Below the pieces are notes generated by a model, which searched no databases, had not been told where the DNA came from, and saw only the letters and a program-made list of their open reading frames with translations. A stretch of DNA of 64,000 bases. Source: Conchocele bisecta. Its lineage: Eukaryota; Mollusca; Bivalvia; Lucinida; Thyasiridae. The first letter of the stretch is position 1. Each line of letters opens with the position of its first letter. The translations under genes were made by a program, and so were the position numbers. Shown piece by piece: positions 34,351 through 46,986 of the stretch. The stretch lies in the NCBI GenBank assembly GCA_029237695.1, contig CM055266.1, positions 123,804,569-123,868,568 of the forward strand, read 5' to 3'.

Positions 34351-35757
34351 GCCACATTCAATTGTCTATTTGTCACAGTACTAGCATCAGATGATCAATG
34401 CCATGAATGCAGGTGAGTCTACATCCAATCATATGTTGTCTGTATACAGAAAGCTTCACATCTGTTGGATTGTTTTATTTTGTTGGTGCTGTTCTAGTTA
34501 CTACTGGTATCTACATTGTACATTGAGGACACAAGCTCAAACAAAAACTTGTGACAAAGGCAAATGAAAGACAATCTCCCTGGGACAAGCTCTCTGTTAA
34601 CAAGTGAAAGTGACAACAAGTGTGTAGCCTTGATCTAGTTGTCTATGTCTCATATTATGTAAACATAATAAATGATTCTTCAAGCGAGTGGAATAATATA
34701 CCTCAATATATAACAAGGGCGTCATCACTAGCGCAAATTTCACTTACCTAATTCCCTAGCGACCAGCCTTGATAATAAAATGAATCTATGTTATCAGTGA
34801 CCTTGACCTTAGGTGTTCAGATGTGGGGTGCATGCGAAACAAAGCACCATCCTCAGACACGCATATTATTAAAATCGGTGAAAGGGTTAAAGTGGCCGAG
34901 TCTCAGATGGTACCTCTGAAGAAGCATTTCACAAAAACAGTCGAAATATCAATTGACATTGTATGAATACTGTCACAACTTGTTCTTGGTCATAAACATG
35001 TGATCGTCCGCTCATTATCACATTTTAATGTCAGTATTCGATGTCGTAAACATTAAGCCAAGGAAATGCCATGCTAAATTTAACTTGACTATATTTGGAA
35101 AAGGCCACTAGCAGTGATACAATTCTTTCACCGATCTATCGAAAAACACAGCGATTCATGTTACCATTGACTACCGCTTTTCTGCAGATAAGACACAAAA
35201 ACGACTCATTTGAAACGCTTCAAAATCTTTATTACAATATATGGTCTGTATTGCACGCTTCTATATAATCACGATAAACACTGTAATACATTGAAGGAGA
35301 TATAACCAGGTTCTGTTTTCGCGATACGCTTATGTATTCATCATTTATATACATGTATCGAATAAAACAAATTTCACAGTAATCCGACCATTGTGTGCCA
35401 TTCTTTTACGGATTTCATATTCCGGACAGCCAGGTTTTCGCCTTCTCAGATAGAACGGTAAGTTTACTGTTAGTATTCCCGACATTCTAAGTCTACACAA
35501 ATGTTAGTGACAAACTAGGATCTAAAAAGGAACACTGGTTAATGCAGTATCAAGTGTGCATCTTTGTTTGGTTCTAAAATGCTCCTCACTTTATATAGTT
35601 TGCGAAGTAAAACAATGAGCATTTCTAGAACCAGGTTGCACTCTTTATCCTGCAGTAATCAGCAGAACCACCACCAAAGAGGTTTTGCAAGAAAGGATCT
35701 AGGCAGCTTTATTTGGGTAAGCATTAGTAGTAGGTTATGCATCTTCTAAACCACCAG
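34351..35757. other. Anonymous sequence
   Basis: No gene recognised. One imperfect hairpin near 35552-35643 pairs TTGGTTCTAAAATGCTC with GAGCATTTCTAGAACCA; the small ORF there overlaps it. Confidence 0.4.
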
Positions 35758-36059
35758 TAGCCTATTTCATCAACATTGCAAAGTATACTTTACTAGCAAA
35801 GTATACTCTGAGGGAGTAATCATTTATTTTTCCTGAAATGCATTATTTATATAGAACTAATAAATGCATATATTTCATGATTAAAAGTATGCAGAGTTAT
35901 TATACTGAATTTATTACATTATCACAGCCAAATTGGCTGTGATAATGTAATAAATTCAGTATAATAAAAATTAATAAATTTATCATAAAATTGAAAATTT
36001 CTCCCTCAAAGTATACTTTGCTACTAAAGTATACTTTGCAATGTTGATGAAATAAGCTA
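35758..36059. mobile_element. Family B MITE, CAG duplication
   Basis: 302 bp. CAG lies at 35755-35757 and 36060-36062. Ends TAGCCTATTTCATCAACATT and complement. Confidence 0.75.
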
Positions 36060-36314
36060 CAGATGTCATGCAGTAGTGGAGGTATGTGTTCCTCTGTGAG
36101 TACTAGAGCATCTAAGCCTACCAGTATCTCTACAACAGACAGGAAACTACAGTTTTCATGAACAAAGTTGAATGTGTCAATTTGTTTGTCCTTTCCGACA
36201 TTTCATACCCCATTCTGCTAAACGGAATGGTCCGACGAATAACATGGGACTGGACATTTCAGCTACTTAGGGTGAACGGCTTAAGTTCCGTATTGTGTAG
36301 TGGTCTAGCAGATA

Positions 36315-36825
36315 CATAGAGAATAGTAGGTTAGTGCCGTGAATGGAAAAATATCTGGCAAGGCTTAGGAAACGTGATGGGCGAGGCTCTGCCGAGCACA
36401 TCCCGTTTCCGTGCCGCGCCTGATATGTTTCCCATTCACGGCACTAACCTACTATTCTATTTATCCCGTCAACACCTACTAATGGCTTTAAAATGCAAAA
36501 CAATAACCCCAGCACATATTCATACGCAGTGATTAGGTCGTATTGACAGGATATCAACATGTTTCACGGCACCGTAGTTCACGGCACATACGCACTGCCG
36601 AGCACATCCCGTTTCCGTGCCTCGCCAGATATGTTTGCCCATTCACGGCACTAACCTACTATTCTATTTATCCCTTCAACACCTACAAATGGCTTTAAAA
36701 TGCAATAAAAATAACACCAGCCACCGCACATATTCATACGCAGTGATTAGGTCGTATTGACAGGATATCAAACATGTTTCACGGCACTTTCACGGCACAT
36801 ACTCATTGTGTTGACGGGATAAGTA
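36315..36825. mobile_element. Family G element with tandemly duplicated tail
   Basis: The usual G hairpin and tail (TCAACACCTACTAATGGC) are followed by a second hairpin right arm and tail, starting again at GCCGAGCACATCCCGTTTCC. The spacing is about 207 bp (36391 and 36598). Confidence 0.65.
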
Positions 36826-36954
36826 TGATTATAACCGATCTGCAAGGACATCGTTGTAAGGCGTAAAACTAATAACTGGCGAAGAAATAACATTTCTATG
36901 CAATTCTGTCAACACAAGATCCAATTTGGCGTCACGTTGCAAGACAAAAACATC

Positions 36955-37196
36955 ATTTGTGGCCGTGACTGGAGAAATGAGGCTTATAGGTTTTGCGACC
37001 AGTGTAGATCCAGATCAGCCTGTGCTTCCGCACTGTCTGATCAGGATCTCCACTGATCGCCATTCCCTCAATGAAACATCTGTCATGATTCTAACGCGTA
37101 GTATAGATCTTTATCAGGCTACAAGAGTGTGATATTGATCAGGAGCTACACTGGCCACACATCCGAGAAGCCCCATTTCTCCTGTCACAGCAACAT
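36955..37196. mobile_element. Family D MITE, full length
   Basis: TTGTGGCCGTGACTGGAGAA to CCATTTCTCCTGTCACAGC; one of the most complete copies, about 242 bp. Confidence 0.7.
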
Positions 37197-37934
37197 TTAT
37201 TGTCAATATTTACCGCGGTTGTATGGTATGGTCATCTGAGATTGACTTCGGCCAATATAAAGTACAATGTTCAGCCGTGGGTAAACGTATGCTGTGGCAC
37301 GAGGGAACTGTTTAAATCAAAAACATTCAGTGCGACCGTTGTGAACTGGTCTTGTGACGTAACTGCGCCTTCTAGTAACGTCAGGAGACACATAATTACG
37401 GAATGAGCATTTTCTACAGCTATGGTCAAACAGCACGAGCTGTACGTTTGTACACGGCTGTTCCAGTACAATTGCTATATAGTTGGTATAGCAATGCATA
37501 AATGTACGTCCTATTGCATAAAATGGGCTTTCGCAAGTAAATAACGTAGTGAATTAAATAAATATGCGATATAGGTACTGAAAACGCATTATTTGACTAG
37601 TACAGTTTCAATGTATGAGTGTGTGTTAATGCAATAAACATGATGCAACATGTGTCCGGATAATAGTGGGGAACATTTTTTTATAACTTGTCGGTATTGT
37701 ATGTTGTTACTTATTATGAGACGAGTAAAATTGATTCAAAATAGTGTACATGTAAGTATGTAAATTATGCCCATTCCAGCAATTACATAAAATCAAAAGC
37801 ACGCACATTTTATTTTCTTAATAATTTGGTTGCTGGTAAATTGCAGTATGCTTACCGTGAACGCAAAAGCGGATGCAGTAAATAGATACGACCAGGTCAT
37901 TATATGTTGGTATCAGGTTTATTCGACTAATTAA
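37197..37934. other. Anonymous sequence
   Basis: Short overlapping open frames on both strands at 37200-37500 have no domain I recognise. Confidence 0.4.
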
Positions 37935-38015
37935 ACGTCAGCGAAATAATGAATTGGATTGTGATTGGCCAGTATGCACCACGAAATAAAGACTTGGATT
38001 GTGAATGGCCTGTAT
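37935..38015 (+). repeat. 40-bp minisatellite, left piece (two units)
   Basis: Two units with AATTGGATTGTGATTGGCCA precede the P insertion. It is the same array as 40009-42305. Confidence 0.85.
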
Positions 38016-38052
38016 TACGGGGCGCCATGCAGGACAGGTTAATTATGTGTAC

Positions 38053-38290
38053 AAAACCAATTTTGTCCAGACAAAATTGAGTTTTGTAACACTAAAAATC
38101 ACAAAATCCAATTATGTAAAATTCTGATACAAAAACCAATTTTGTCCAGACAAAATTGAGTTTTGTAACACTAAAAATCACAAAACCAATTATGTAAAAT
38201 TCTGATACAAAAACCAATTTTGTCCAGACAAAATTGAGTTTTGTAACACTAAAAATCACAAAATCCAATTATGTAAAATTTTGATATACA
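38053..38290 (+). repeat. ~79-bp unit repeated three times in the outer P
   Basis: Units contain CCAATTTTGTCCAGACAAAA and TAACACTAAAAATCACAAAA at 38057, 38136 and 38214. Confidence 0.85.
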
Positions 38291-38530
38291 AACTGAATTT
38301 TCTTCACAAAACTCAATTCTGTCTTACAAAATTGAATCCTTTATAACAAAAATGAATTTTGTATACGAAACGTATGCAGAATTGAATTTTGTGACACAGA
38401 ATTGAATTTTGTGACACAGAATTGACAGAATTGACTTTTGTGACACAGAATTGAATTTTGTGATTTTTTGTGTTACAAAACTCAATGTTGTCTGGACAAA
38501 ATTGGTTTTGTACACATAATTAACCTGTCC

Positions 38531-39987
38531 TACGGGGCGCCATGTAGGACAGGTTAATTATGTGTACAAAATTGAGTTTTGTAACACTAAAAATCACAAA
38601 ATTCAAATTCAATTCTGTGTCACAAAATTCAATTCTGTCAATTCTGTGTCACAAAATTCAATTCTGCATACGTTTCGTATACACAATTCATTTTTGTTAT
38701 AAAGGATTCAATTTTGTAAGACAGAATTGAGTCTTGTGAAGAAAATTCAGTTTTGTGGGACAGAATTCATTTTTGTCCACACAAATTAGTTTGCGTAGGA
38801 TAGTCAATGTCTTCTCTACGTTGATTGGTTGAGATCGGTCTTAGTCCATTTTACTAGATGGTGGAGTACACTTGCAGGTTTAAATATTTCAATGCGAAAA
38901 TATAACCCAATATATCAATATTATACTTCTTTATGGACAGTTATCTTGGTTATATTATGATTACAAATGAGTTGTCACACCATATAAGCATATATACTTT
39001 GAAGGAGAAATAAGAAAAATATTCAGAATTTTCCCTCAATTATGTAAACAGGGTCAAACATAAAGTAGCCGTGACATAGCTAGACCTGAGAGCATGCCCA
39101 TATATAGAGGAATCCAGGCTAGTGTATTTTGATATCAAGTTTATCCGGCAAGGCTAGGAAACGCGTAGGAATTCCGAGGCTTGCCGAGGAATTCCTACCG
39201 TTTCCGAGCCGAGCCTGATAAACTTGATATTAAAATACACTAGCCTGGTATTCTATTTATCAGGTAACGTTATATGCTCGAAAATGACATTAGATGACGT
39301 CGTATTCTAACAGTAGATCTAACCTTGTGAAACAAATGGTATTGGATCTGTGTCTACTAGTTGCGAAGTTACGTGTTCGCAACTATGTGTCTACATGCAT
39401 TATTTACAGCATACACCATCTTAGTATCCATGGTATCTACACAAATACTACAAATGGTTTCCTCAAATGACCCAATACACACATTCTGTTTATAAACACA
39501 GACAGCAGTCAGAACACAGGTCATAGCGCGTGTATTATTGATTTAACTGGGGCAGATGTACCTTGCGATACACAATAAATGAGGTCAGTACTCGCGGGAG
39601 ATCTACATGTACATGAATTATGTGTACAATTATAACTCAAATGAGTTTAAATACGAATGGGTTTGTCAACGTTTGACTGTTTGGAGATAGTTGAAGCAAA
39701 ATGGCAGAATGAGAAATGAATCATCGGCAAAATGAGAAATGAATCATCGACATTGAATGTGTAGATCGGCGACCGTGACCCATTTCTCCAGTGCAGTTTC
39801 TGACCAATGGTAGTCCTTCTTACATGCGTGTGCAGAATTGACAGAATTGAATTTTGTGACACATAATTGAATTTTGTGGCACAAAAGTGAATTTTGTGAC
39901 ACAGAATTGAGTTTTGTGGCACTTTTTGTGGCACAAAAATGAATTGTGTTGACAAAATTGAGCCATGTCCTACTTGGCGCCCCGTAT
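38531..39987. mobile_element. Family P transposon, copy 2, inserted in a P end (TGTCC duplication)
   Basis: 1457 bp, ends TACGGGGCGCCA and complement. TGTCC lies directly at 38526-38530 and 39988-39992. Removing the element and one TGTCC restores the outer P end. It is the reverse complement of 15028-16729 for most of its length, including the stem-loop at 39105-39265 and the ~20-bp subterminal arrays. It lacks one of the two ~130-bp internal copies. Confidence 0.85.
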
Positions 39988-40008
39988 GTCCTGCATGGCG
40001 CCCCGTAA

Positions 40009-42305
40009 GTATACACCACGAAACAATTAATTGGATTGTGATTGGCCAGTATACACCACGGAAGAAAGAATTGGATTGTGATTGGCCAGTATACACCACG
40101 AAACAATGAATTGGATTGTGATTGGCCAGTATATACAACGAAACAATGAATTGGATTGTGATTGGCCAGTATACACCACGAAATAATGAATTGGATTGTG
40201 ATTGGCCAGTATGCACTAAGAAAGAAATAAATTGATTCTGATTGGCCAGTATGCACTACGAAAGAATGATGTGAATTGTGATTGGTCAGTATACACCACG
40301 AAACAATTAATTGGATTGTGATTGGCCAGTATACACCACGGAAGAAAGAATTGGATTGTGATTGGCCAGTATACACCACGAAACAATGAATTGGATTGTG
40401 ATTGGCCAGTATACACCACGAGACAATGAATTGGATTGTGATTGGCCAGTATAAATCACGAAACAATGAATTGGATTGTGATTGGCCAGTATACGCTAGG
40501 AAATAAATATATTGATTGCGATTGGCCAGTATGCACTACTAAAGAAAGAACTTGATGTTTTTGATTGACAAGTATACACTACGAAATAAAGAATTGGACT
40601 GTGATTGGCCAGTATATACCACGAAACAATGAATTGGATTGTGATTGGCCAGTATGCACCTCGAAATAAAGAATTGGATTGCGATTGGCCATTATACGCT
40701 AGGAAAGAAGGAAATTGATTGTAATTGGCCAGTATACACTACGAAAGAAATAATTGGATTGTGAGTGGCCGGTATACACTACAAAAGAAAGAGTTGGATT
40801 GTGATTGGCCAGTATACACTACAAAATCATGAATTGGATTGTGATCGGCCAGAATACACTACGAACGAAATAATTGGATTGTGATTGGCCAGTATACACT
40901 ACGAACTAATTAATTGGATTGTGATTGGCCAGTATATACTACGAACTAATGAATTGGATTTTGATTGGCCAGTATATACTACGAACTAATTAACTGGATT
41001 GTGATTGGCCAGTATACACTACAAAATAAATGAATTGGTTTGGGATTGGCCAGTATACACTACGAAATAATGAATTGGATTGGGATTGGCCATTATACAC
41101 TACGAAATAATGAATTGGATTGTGATTGGCCAGTATACACTACGAAATAATTAATTTGATTGTTATTGGCCAGTATACACTACGAAATAATGAATTGGAT
41201 TGGGATTGGCCAGTATACACTACGACTAATGAATTGGATAGTGAGTGGCCAGTATACACTACGAAAGAATGAATTGGATTGTGATCGGCCAGTATACACT
41301 ACGAAAGAATGAATTGGATTGTGATTCGTCAGTATACACTACGAAAGAAATAATTTGTTTGTGTTGGCCAGCATTCTCTACGAAATAATGAATTTGAGTG
41401 GGATTGGCCAGTATACACTACGAAAGAAAGAATCGGATTGTGATTGGCCAGTATACACTACGAAATAATGAATTGGAGTGTGATTGGCCAGTTTACACTA
41501 CGAAATAATGAATTGGATTGTGATTAGCCAGTATATACTACGAAAATATTAATTGTATTGTGATTGGCCAGTATATACTATGAACAAATGAACTGGATTG
41601 TGATTGGCCAGTACACACTACGAACACATGAATTGGGTTGTGATTGGCCAGTATATACTACGAACAAATGAATTTGATTGTGATTGGCCAGCATACACTA
41701 CGAAATAATTAATTGGATTGTGATTGGCCAGTATACACTACGAAATAATGAATTGGATTGTGATTGGCCAGCATACACTACGAAATAATGAATTGGATTG
41801 TGATTGGCCAGTATATACTACGAACAAATAACATGGATTATGATTGGCCAGTATACACTACGAAAGAATGAATTGGATTGTGATTCACCAGTATATACTA
41901 CGAACAAATGAATTGGATTGTGATTGGCCAGTATATACAACGAACACATTAATAGGATTGTGATTGGCCAGTATACACTACGAACAAATGAATTGGATTT
42001 TTATTGGCCAGTATACACTACTACGAAATAATGAATTGTATTGTGATTGGTCAATATACACTACGAAAGAAATAATTGGATTGTGATTGGCCAGTATACA
42101 CTACGAAATAAATAATTGGATTCTGATTGGCCAGTATACACTACGAAAGAAATAATTGGATTGGGATTCGCCAGTACACACTACGAAATAAATAAACGTT
42201 TTGTGATTGGCCAGTATACACTACGAAAGAAAGAATCGGATTGTGATTCACCAGTATACAATACGAAAAAAATTATTGGATTGGGATTGGCCAGTATACA
42301 CTACC
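40009..42305 (+). repeat. 40-bp minisatellite, about 57 units
   Basis: Head-to-tail units of 40 bp: TACACTACGAAATAATGAAT, then TGGATTGTGATTGGCCAGTA. Each unit has two ATTGG pentamers (CCAAT on the minus strand). Units vary by a few substitutions and rare 1-2 bp indels. There are no unique spacers. The long minus-strand frames with GQSQ-type peptides are translations of this array. The right end runs into a family I end (TACACTACCGCCTGCGC). Confidence 0.95.
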
Positions 42306-42517
42306 GCCTGCGCTAATCTTGCCAATATTTGTCAGTTTCATTATTTCAAAATATTTGAATATTCTGTTTGAAATCAAGCAACTTGATTGGCTGAGCCTGA
42401 GCTGTGCTACAGCTCAGGCTCAGACATTCAAATTGCTTGATTGCAAGCTAGTATTTCCAATAGATGTCCAGAAATGTTGATAACCTGGACAAGTATAACA
42501 CAGGTCGTTGTGTACGC
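42303..42517. mobile_element. Family I MITE, near full length
   Basis: ACCGCCTGCGCTAATCTTGC at the left; hairpin GATTGGCTGAGCCTGAGC; the right end GTATAACACAGGTCG is decayed. Confidence 0.65.
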
Positions 42518-42924
42518 GCGATCTATTAAATGCCGCAAGCTATTACTGGTCAAAGAACTGTTCAATGTCAAAATATTGTTTTCTTGATCGATGCCACGAA
42601 AATAATAGTCGACGACTTTATAATGCGCAAAAGAAAGTTAACGAGGTACATGATCGAATATATTGATGAATCGACCGTATTCGGTTCAGTTATTAAACAA
42701 CATTGTACATTACTAGGCATGATGGCATAGTTCTGCTTTCTACTTAATGTCGTCTTAAATACATATATTCGCGTCGTGTCTACCAATTGGTCCGGATGAG
42801 ATAAATTAGACGAGGAAATGAGATGAAGTATCGTCCAAAGCTAGTGACATCAATTTTAGAACATTTTTATCTCGTCTTGATCAGTTAGGCTGGAGTAAGT
42901 TGGCAGCCTGGGGAAGGATCTTAT
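42518..42924. other. Anonymous sequence
   Basis: No gene recognised; overlapping 66- and 72-codon frames lie on opposite strands at 42530-42786. Confidence 0.4.
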
Positions 42925-42928
42925 TTAA

Positions 42929-43388
42929 AGGTACATGCCCACTCAGTAGGCACAAACTGTTGTTTTATATATCAGAGATATACATCATCTGAGACATTTT
43001 CTGGCAAAATAAACATCCATTCACTATTACCCCACGTATTGATTGGCATGATTATACATTTTATATCAGACATAAATTCCCACACTGATATCAGGGGTGA
43101 AAACCGTGTTTCCTTAAAATGATCATAATTTATAATCTGTCTAATATATTACTTGTTCCGATGACGCATTTAATTAGTATAAATAATTAAAAAATATGAT
43201 GCCTCATTTGCATATGAAAATAGCCTGATACCACTGCGAGTCACTATCAGTAAATTAAATATTAATAAATGATTATATCTGTATAGCGGGCACTCGTAAT
43301 TTTTAGAACTGGTGGAATAGTGACACAATTATACACTTCTTTACTTCCTATAAAGAACAGTTTGTGCCTACTGAGTGGGTATGTACCT
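42929..43388. mobile_element. Family F MITE, TTAA duplication
   Basis: 460 bp. TTAA lies at 42925-42928 and 43389-43392. Ends AGGTACATGCCCACTCAGTA and GTATGTACCT. Confidence 0.75.
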
Positions 43389-43659
43389 TTAAGAGGTCAA
43401 CGCTTATTTTCAATGTTATTCCCTTGTTGTGGACACAATTTAACTGTTTAAATCAAGTATAAAGATACATATAGGTATAAATAGAACATGCTTGGGACCA
43501 CGTTGCAAGTGGATGTGTGTTACGCACACACACAGTGGTGGCTTTCGCATGTGACAGCGTTACAAGTTTTAATATATCAACTGTCATATTATACGACCTC
43601 AGTATTTTAAAACGGCGGTGTGTATGTCTCGCTAGTTCGCCCCCGCAGACGTATACAAG

Positions 43660-43912
43660 GATATGGCGGTATGTGTGACTGGAATAATGGGGTTTATAGG
43701 TTTTGCGAACAGTGTAGATTCAGATCAGCCTGTGCATCCGCACAGTCTGATCAGGATATGCACTGTTCGCCATTGCAACAATAAAACAACCGCAATGCTT
43801 CTTACAAGCACTATAGATCGTTGTGAGGATTCGATACAGGAGTTTGCTATTTGATCAGGAGCTACACTGGTCGCGAATCCAATAGACCCAATATATCCAG
43901 TCACAGCAACAT
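43660..43912. mobile_element. Family D MITE, full length
   Basis: TATGTGTGACTGGAATAATG to CCAATATATCCAGTCACAGC, with GAACAGTGTAGATTCAGATC inside. Confidence 0.65.
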
Positions 43913-44132
43913 TATTAATGTGAATTTTATCAATCCAAACTATATAATTTGTTTAAATTTCCACAATCAGTTTTCATACTCAAGGCTAGTCTCGTTTTAT
44001 ACCAAGTAGTTTCAGGAAATGATACAAAACGGGTTATTTCGAGGTGAGAAATTCTACCTGTCATAAGCCGAACCGAGCCTGATAAATCACATTGCAAAGG
44101 CACTAAACTGATACATGAATATTATTGATCAG

Positions 44133-44420
44133 TAGCCTATTGCATCAACATTGCAAAGTATACTTTAGTAGCAAAGTATACTTTCAGGGAGAAATTTTCA
44201 ATTTTATGATAAATTTATTAATTTTTATTATACTGAATTTATTACATTATCACAGCCATTCTGGCTGTGATAATGTAATAAATTCAGTATAATAATTCTG
44301 CATACCTTTAATCATCAAATATATGCAGTTGTTAGTTTTATATGAAATAATGCATTTCAGGAAAAATAAATGATTACTCCCACAAAGTATACTTTGCTAG
44401 TATTTTGATGAAATCTGCTA
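44133..44420. mobile_element. Family B MITE, CAG duplication
   Basis: 288 bp. CAG lies at 44130-44132 and 44421-44423. A small deletion removed part of the right arm. Confidence 0.75.
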
Positions 44421-44423
44421 CAG

Positions 44424-44806
44424 GTACCCGTTGGAATGAGCGAGTAAACTGTATTTATAAATTCAAACTAATATGGACGAGTTAACTAACCGTAAGTGAG
44501 CACGGTGCGTTCACACTTACGGACAGAAATCCGACGATATCGACGAAACGTCTTTTAGCATTGGCCACATTATCTACATATCGTGTAAATCTCCGGTTAT
44601 AGCCATTTAACTGTCATGGGCTGAATATCAGATTGTGCGAGGCGGAACAATCCGGCGCTTACTGCCAATTAACTTGCCACGAGTCGCGGATTCCCTACCA
44701 AAGTTGGTACTTATTTTATCAACGAGTTGGCGACCAAATCTTAATGAAGTCACAGTGGGAAAGTCAACAAGTGAAGAAGGACGTAGGTATGGGGTGCTGT
44801 TTTGGA
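44424..44806. other. Anonymous sequence
   Basis: No repeat recognised. Two opposite-strand frames of about 80 codons (44628-44886) overlap and have no identifiable domain. Confidence 0.35.
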
Positions 44807-44812
44807 CATTAA

Positions 44813-45046
44813 CCTTTTCACCCCTAAGTAACTGGAATTGGATTTTATTTCTTAATTTTGCAACCAATCAAATGGTCACAAAATGATTTTCAGACTAGTC
44901 CATTTATGACAAGGGGGTGTTTTTGTTCTCAAACATATGAAAATTACTTGCAAAATGTGCAGATCCTAATGAGACGGCTCGTGACGGCTCATCTGGATCT
45001 ACACTTTTTGTCAATACCATTCTACAGACTTGTGGTGTTGAGAGGG
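44813..45046. mobile_element. Family H MITE, TTAA duplication
   Basis: TTAA lies at 44809-44812 and 45047-45050. Ends CCTTTTCACCCCTAAGTAAC and, inverted, CCCTCTCAACACCACAAG. The hairpin is GACGGCTCGTGACGGCTC. Confidence 0.7.
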
Positions 45047-45049
45047 TTA

Positions 45050-45712
45050 ATACCAATTTGTGATATCACCTATTTGAATGAGTGATATCACCTATTCGAA
45101 TGGATACTATCACTTTATCTAATAGGTGATATCACTCATTGAGATGTGAATTGTTGACATCACCCATTCGAAAGGGTGGTATCGCCCATTCAAATAGGTG
45201 ATACCACACATTCGAATATGTGGTATCACCCTTTCATGCTGAATTAGTGATATAACCTATTCAAATGAGCTATGTCACCCATTGAAATGAGTTATATCTC
45301 CCATTCAAATGAGTTATATCACTCCTTCAAATGAATGATATCAGCTGTTCAACGGAAACATCCATTAAAAACAAATGGGTGATATCACCTATTCGAATGA
45401 GTGATATCTCCCATTCCAATAGGTGATACTACTCATTCGCATATGGGTGATATCACCATTTCGTGTTTAATCAGTGATACGAACATTCAAAATGATTGTA
45501 TCACTCATTGGAATATGTGATACCATTCATTCGAATGGGAGATATCATTGATTCAACACGAAATGGTGATATCATCCATCGAAATGAGAGATACGTGTAA
45601 CACCCATTCGGGGAGGTGATATCACCCATTCAGATCCCAATAGCCTGAAATAGGTGATCTCACACATTCGAATAGGTGATATCACAAAATGGTAGTAAGG
45701 TCCAAAATGGCA
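45050..45712. mobile_element. Foldback-like element with GTGATATCAC arms, copy 1
   Basis: About 30 units of a ~22-bp repeat built from two small palindromes, GGTGATATCACC and ATTCGAAT, in both orientations. The right edge (CACAAAATGGTAGTAAGGTC, then CAAAATGGCACCCACA) matches, inverted, the edges of 55038-55470. The left edge is shortened and abuts the H element's TTAA. Confidence 0.7.
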
Positions 45713-46986
45713 CCCACACATGCAAATAGAAGCATATATATGGTGAGACATGTCACCAGTGCCGTTCTAAAGCGTTATAGTTCAACTCGTTATTTTTTAA
45801 CAATAACGCGATATAAATTCATGATATACTAAAATATAAATAACTAATGCGTTGGAGCTGTACGAGTAACGCGTTACTTCCCCTCGTAATGCTTTACCAA
45901 AAACAGGTAACGCTTTACCAAAATCAGGTAAATCACATATTTCTATCGCGTCGCTACCCCTTGCAACAAAAACGAATGTGTCACATGTTACAAAAACTCG
46001 GAACAAAAATTAATAATATATTGTCCAGACGAATATGTCACATGAACATTCGAATGGGAGATAAAAGTGCGATAAAATAAAACAGAATAGAGCAAGCATA
46101 TTCGCCGGGTTATTTGAAATTCATGCCACGCATGCAGACAAGGTAAATGAAAATGCTTTGATTTAACGACGTCACTGGCTCGATGACCTCGATACCGACT
46201 ATTTTAAGTCCCCGTCCGATAGGACTAGGCTATCACGAATGTGTCTTTTCTTGCCCAAGGACACGCCGAATCGACCAGTGGCGGGATTCTAACTCGGTAT
46301 TTGTACATTTACGTAAAGCCGAATAAGCATATGCAACTTTTAAATGACACCCAGCTTATGATAGTGATGATGCATTCCGCAAGGTCACAGTTTAAAGGTG
46401 CATGCATGCATTCGAACGTAAAATATGTCTGAAAATGATGCCATAATATCTGTGTAAATAGTATTCCACACCCGCTCCATACCAGCTCCCTCCTCTCTCC
46501 CACCCCCCCCCCCCCCCACGGCATCGCCCCCACCCCCTCCCCCACCCCCCGAGAAATAGAGGGGCTTTAAATAATATGCTGTTAAATCCAGTAAATGTCC
46601 CGGTAAAATGCCCCGCAGTGCAGGGCCATTTGGTTGGTGAACGTCGCAGCACATTTTGGATTATGCAATGATCTCCATTTCAACAAATTTGAAAAGTCTT
46701 CACCCACTGACCATAACTATGAAGATTGTCCAATACAATATCAGCCCGGCGGTTCATGAAAACAAGACGTTTGAAATATCTAATAAAACTAATGTCTTTT
46801 GACCTTTCGGCGGTCATCTTGGATTACGTAATGATTAGATATCGACAATAAATGCTCCAAAGTGATCGTCTTGTCGATACATTTGATTTGATAATGATAT
46901 GACAATATACGGTCAAGTTTGAAATTTGCGATTGTGTGACAAATTCTGTGACATATAAGGTTCAACACTCAAATGGATTAGACTTG
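45713..46986. other. Anonymous sequence with a C-rich tract
   Basis: Short ACGCGTTAC/GTAACGC phrases recur (45800-45930 and near 47325-47370) either side of the B element, hinting at an older repeat. No gene is supported. Confidence 0.4.
46496..46552 (-). repeat. Poly-C tract; possible G-quadruplex on minus strand
   Basis: Runs of 3-15 C separated by short spacers (46496-46552). The minus strand therefore has many G runs of three or more. The glycine-rich frames here are translations of this tract. Confidence 0.75.

Larger units (their letters stand above)
38016..40008. mobile_element. Family P, short outer copy, interrupted by another P
   Basis: Ends TACGGGGCGCCATGCAGGAC and exact complement (39993-40008 plus 38524-38530). 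Without the inner insertion it is about 530 bp. The flanks are TGTAT and AGTAT, a 5-bp duplication with one change of the minisatellite phrase CCAGTAT. It therefore inserted into the minisatellite. Confidence 0.8.

Noticed and set aside
15028..39987. A 22-kb large-scale inverted duplication of the chromosome
   Set aside because: The inverted similarity stops exactly at the P element ends with separate 5-bp duplications, so it reflects two independent insertions.
39744..40466. A 240-codon minus-strand ORF
   Set aside because: It is a translation of the 40-bp minisatellite and the P subterminal array; the peptide is a repeat of the DNA unit with no domain.
40009..42305. CRISPR-like regular array
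   Set aside because: Units abut with no unique spacers, and the context is eukaryotic.
44628..44886. Opposite-strand ORFs of about 80 codons
   Set aside because: They overlap each other, one enters the H element, and neither has a recognisable domain or splice context.
46309..46654. Glycine-rich proteins in three minus-strand frames
   Set aside because: All come from the poly-C tract.
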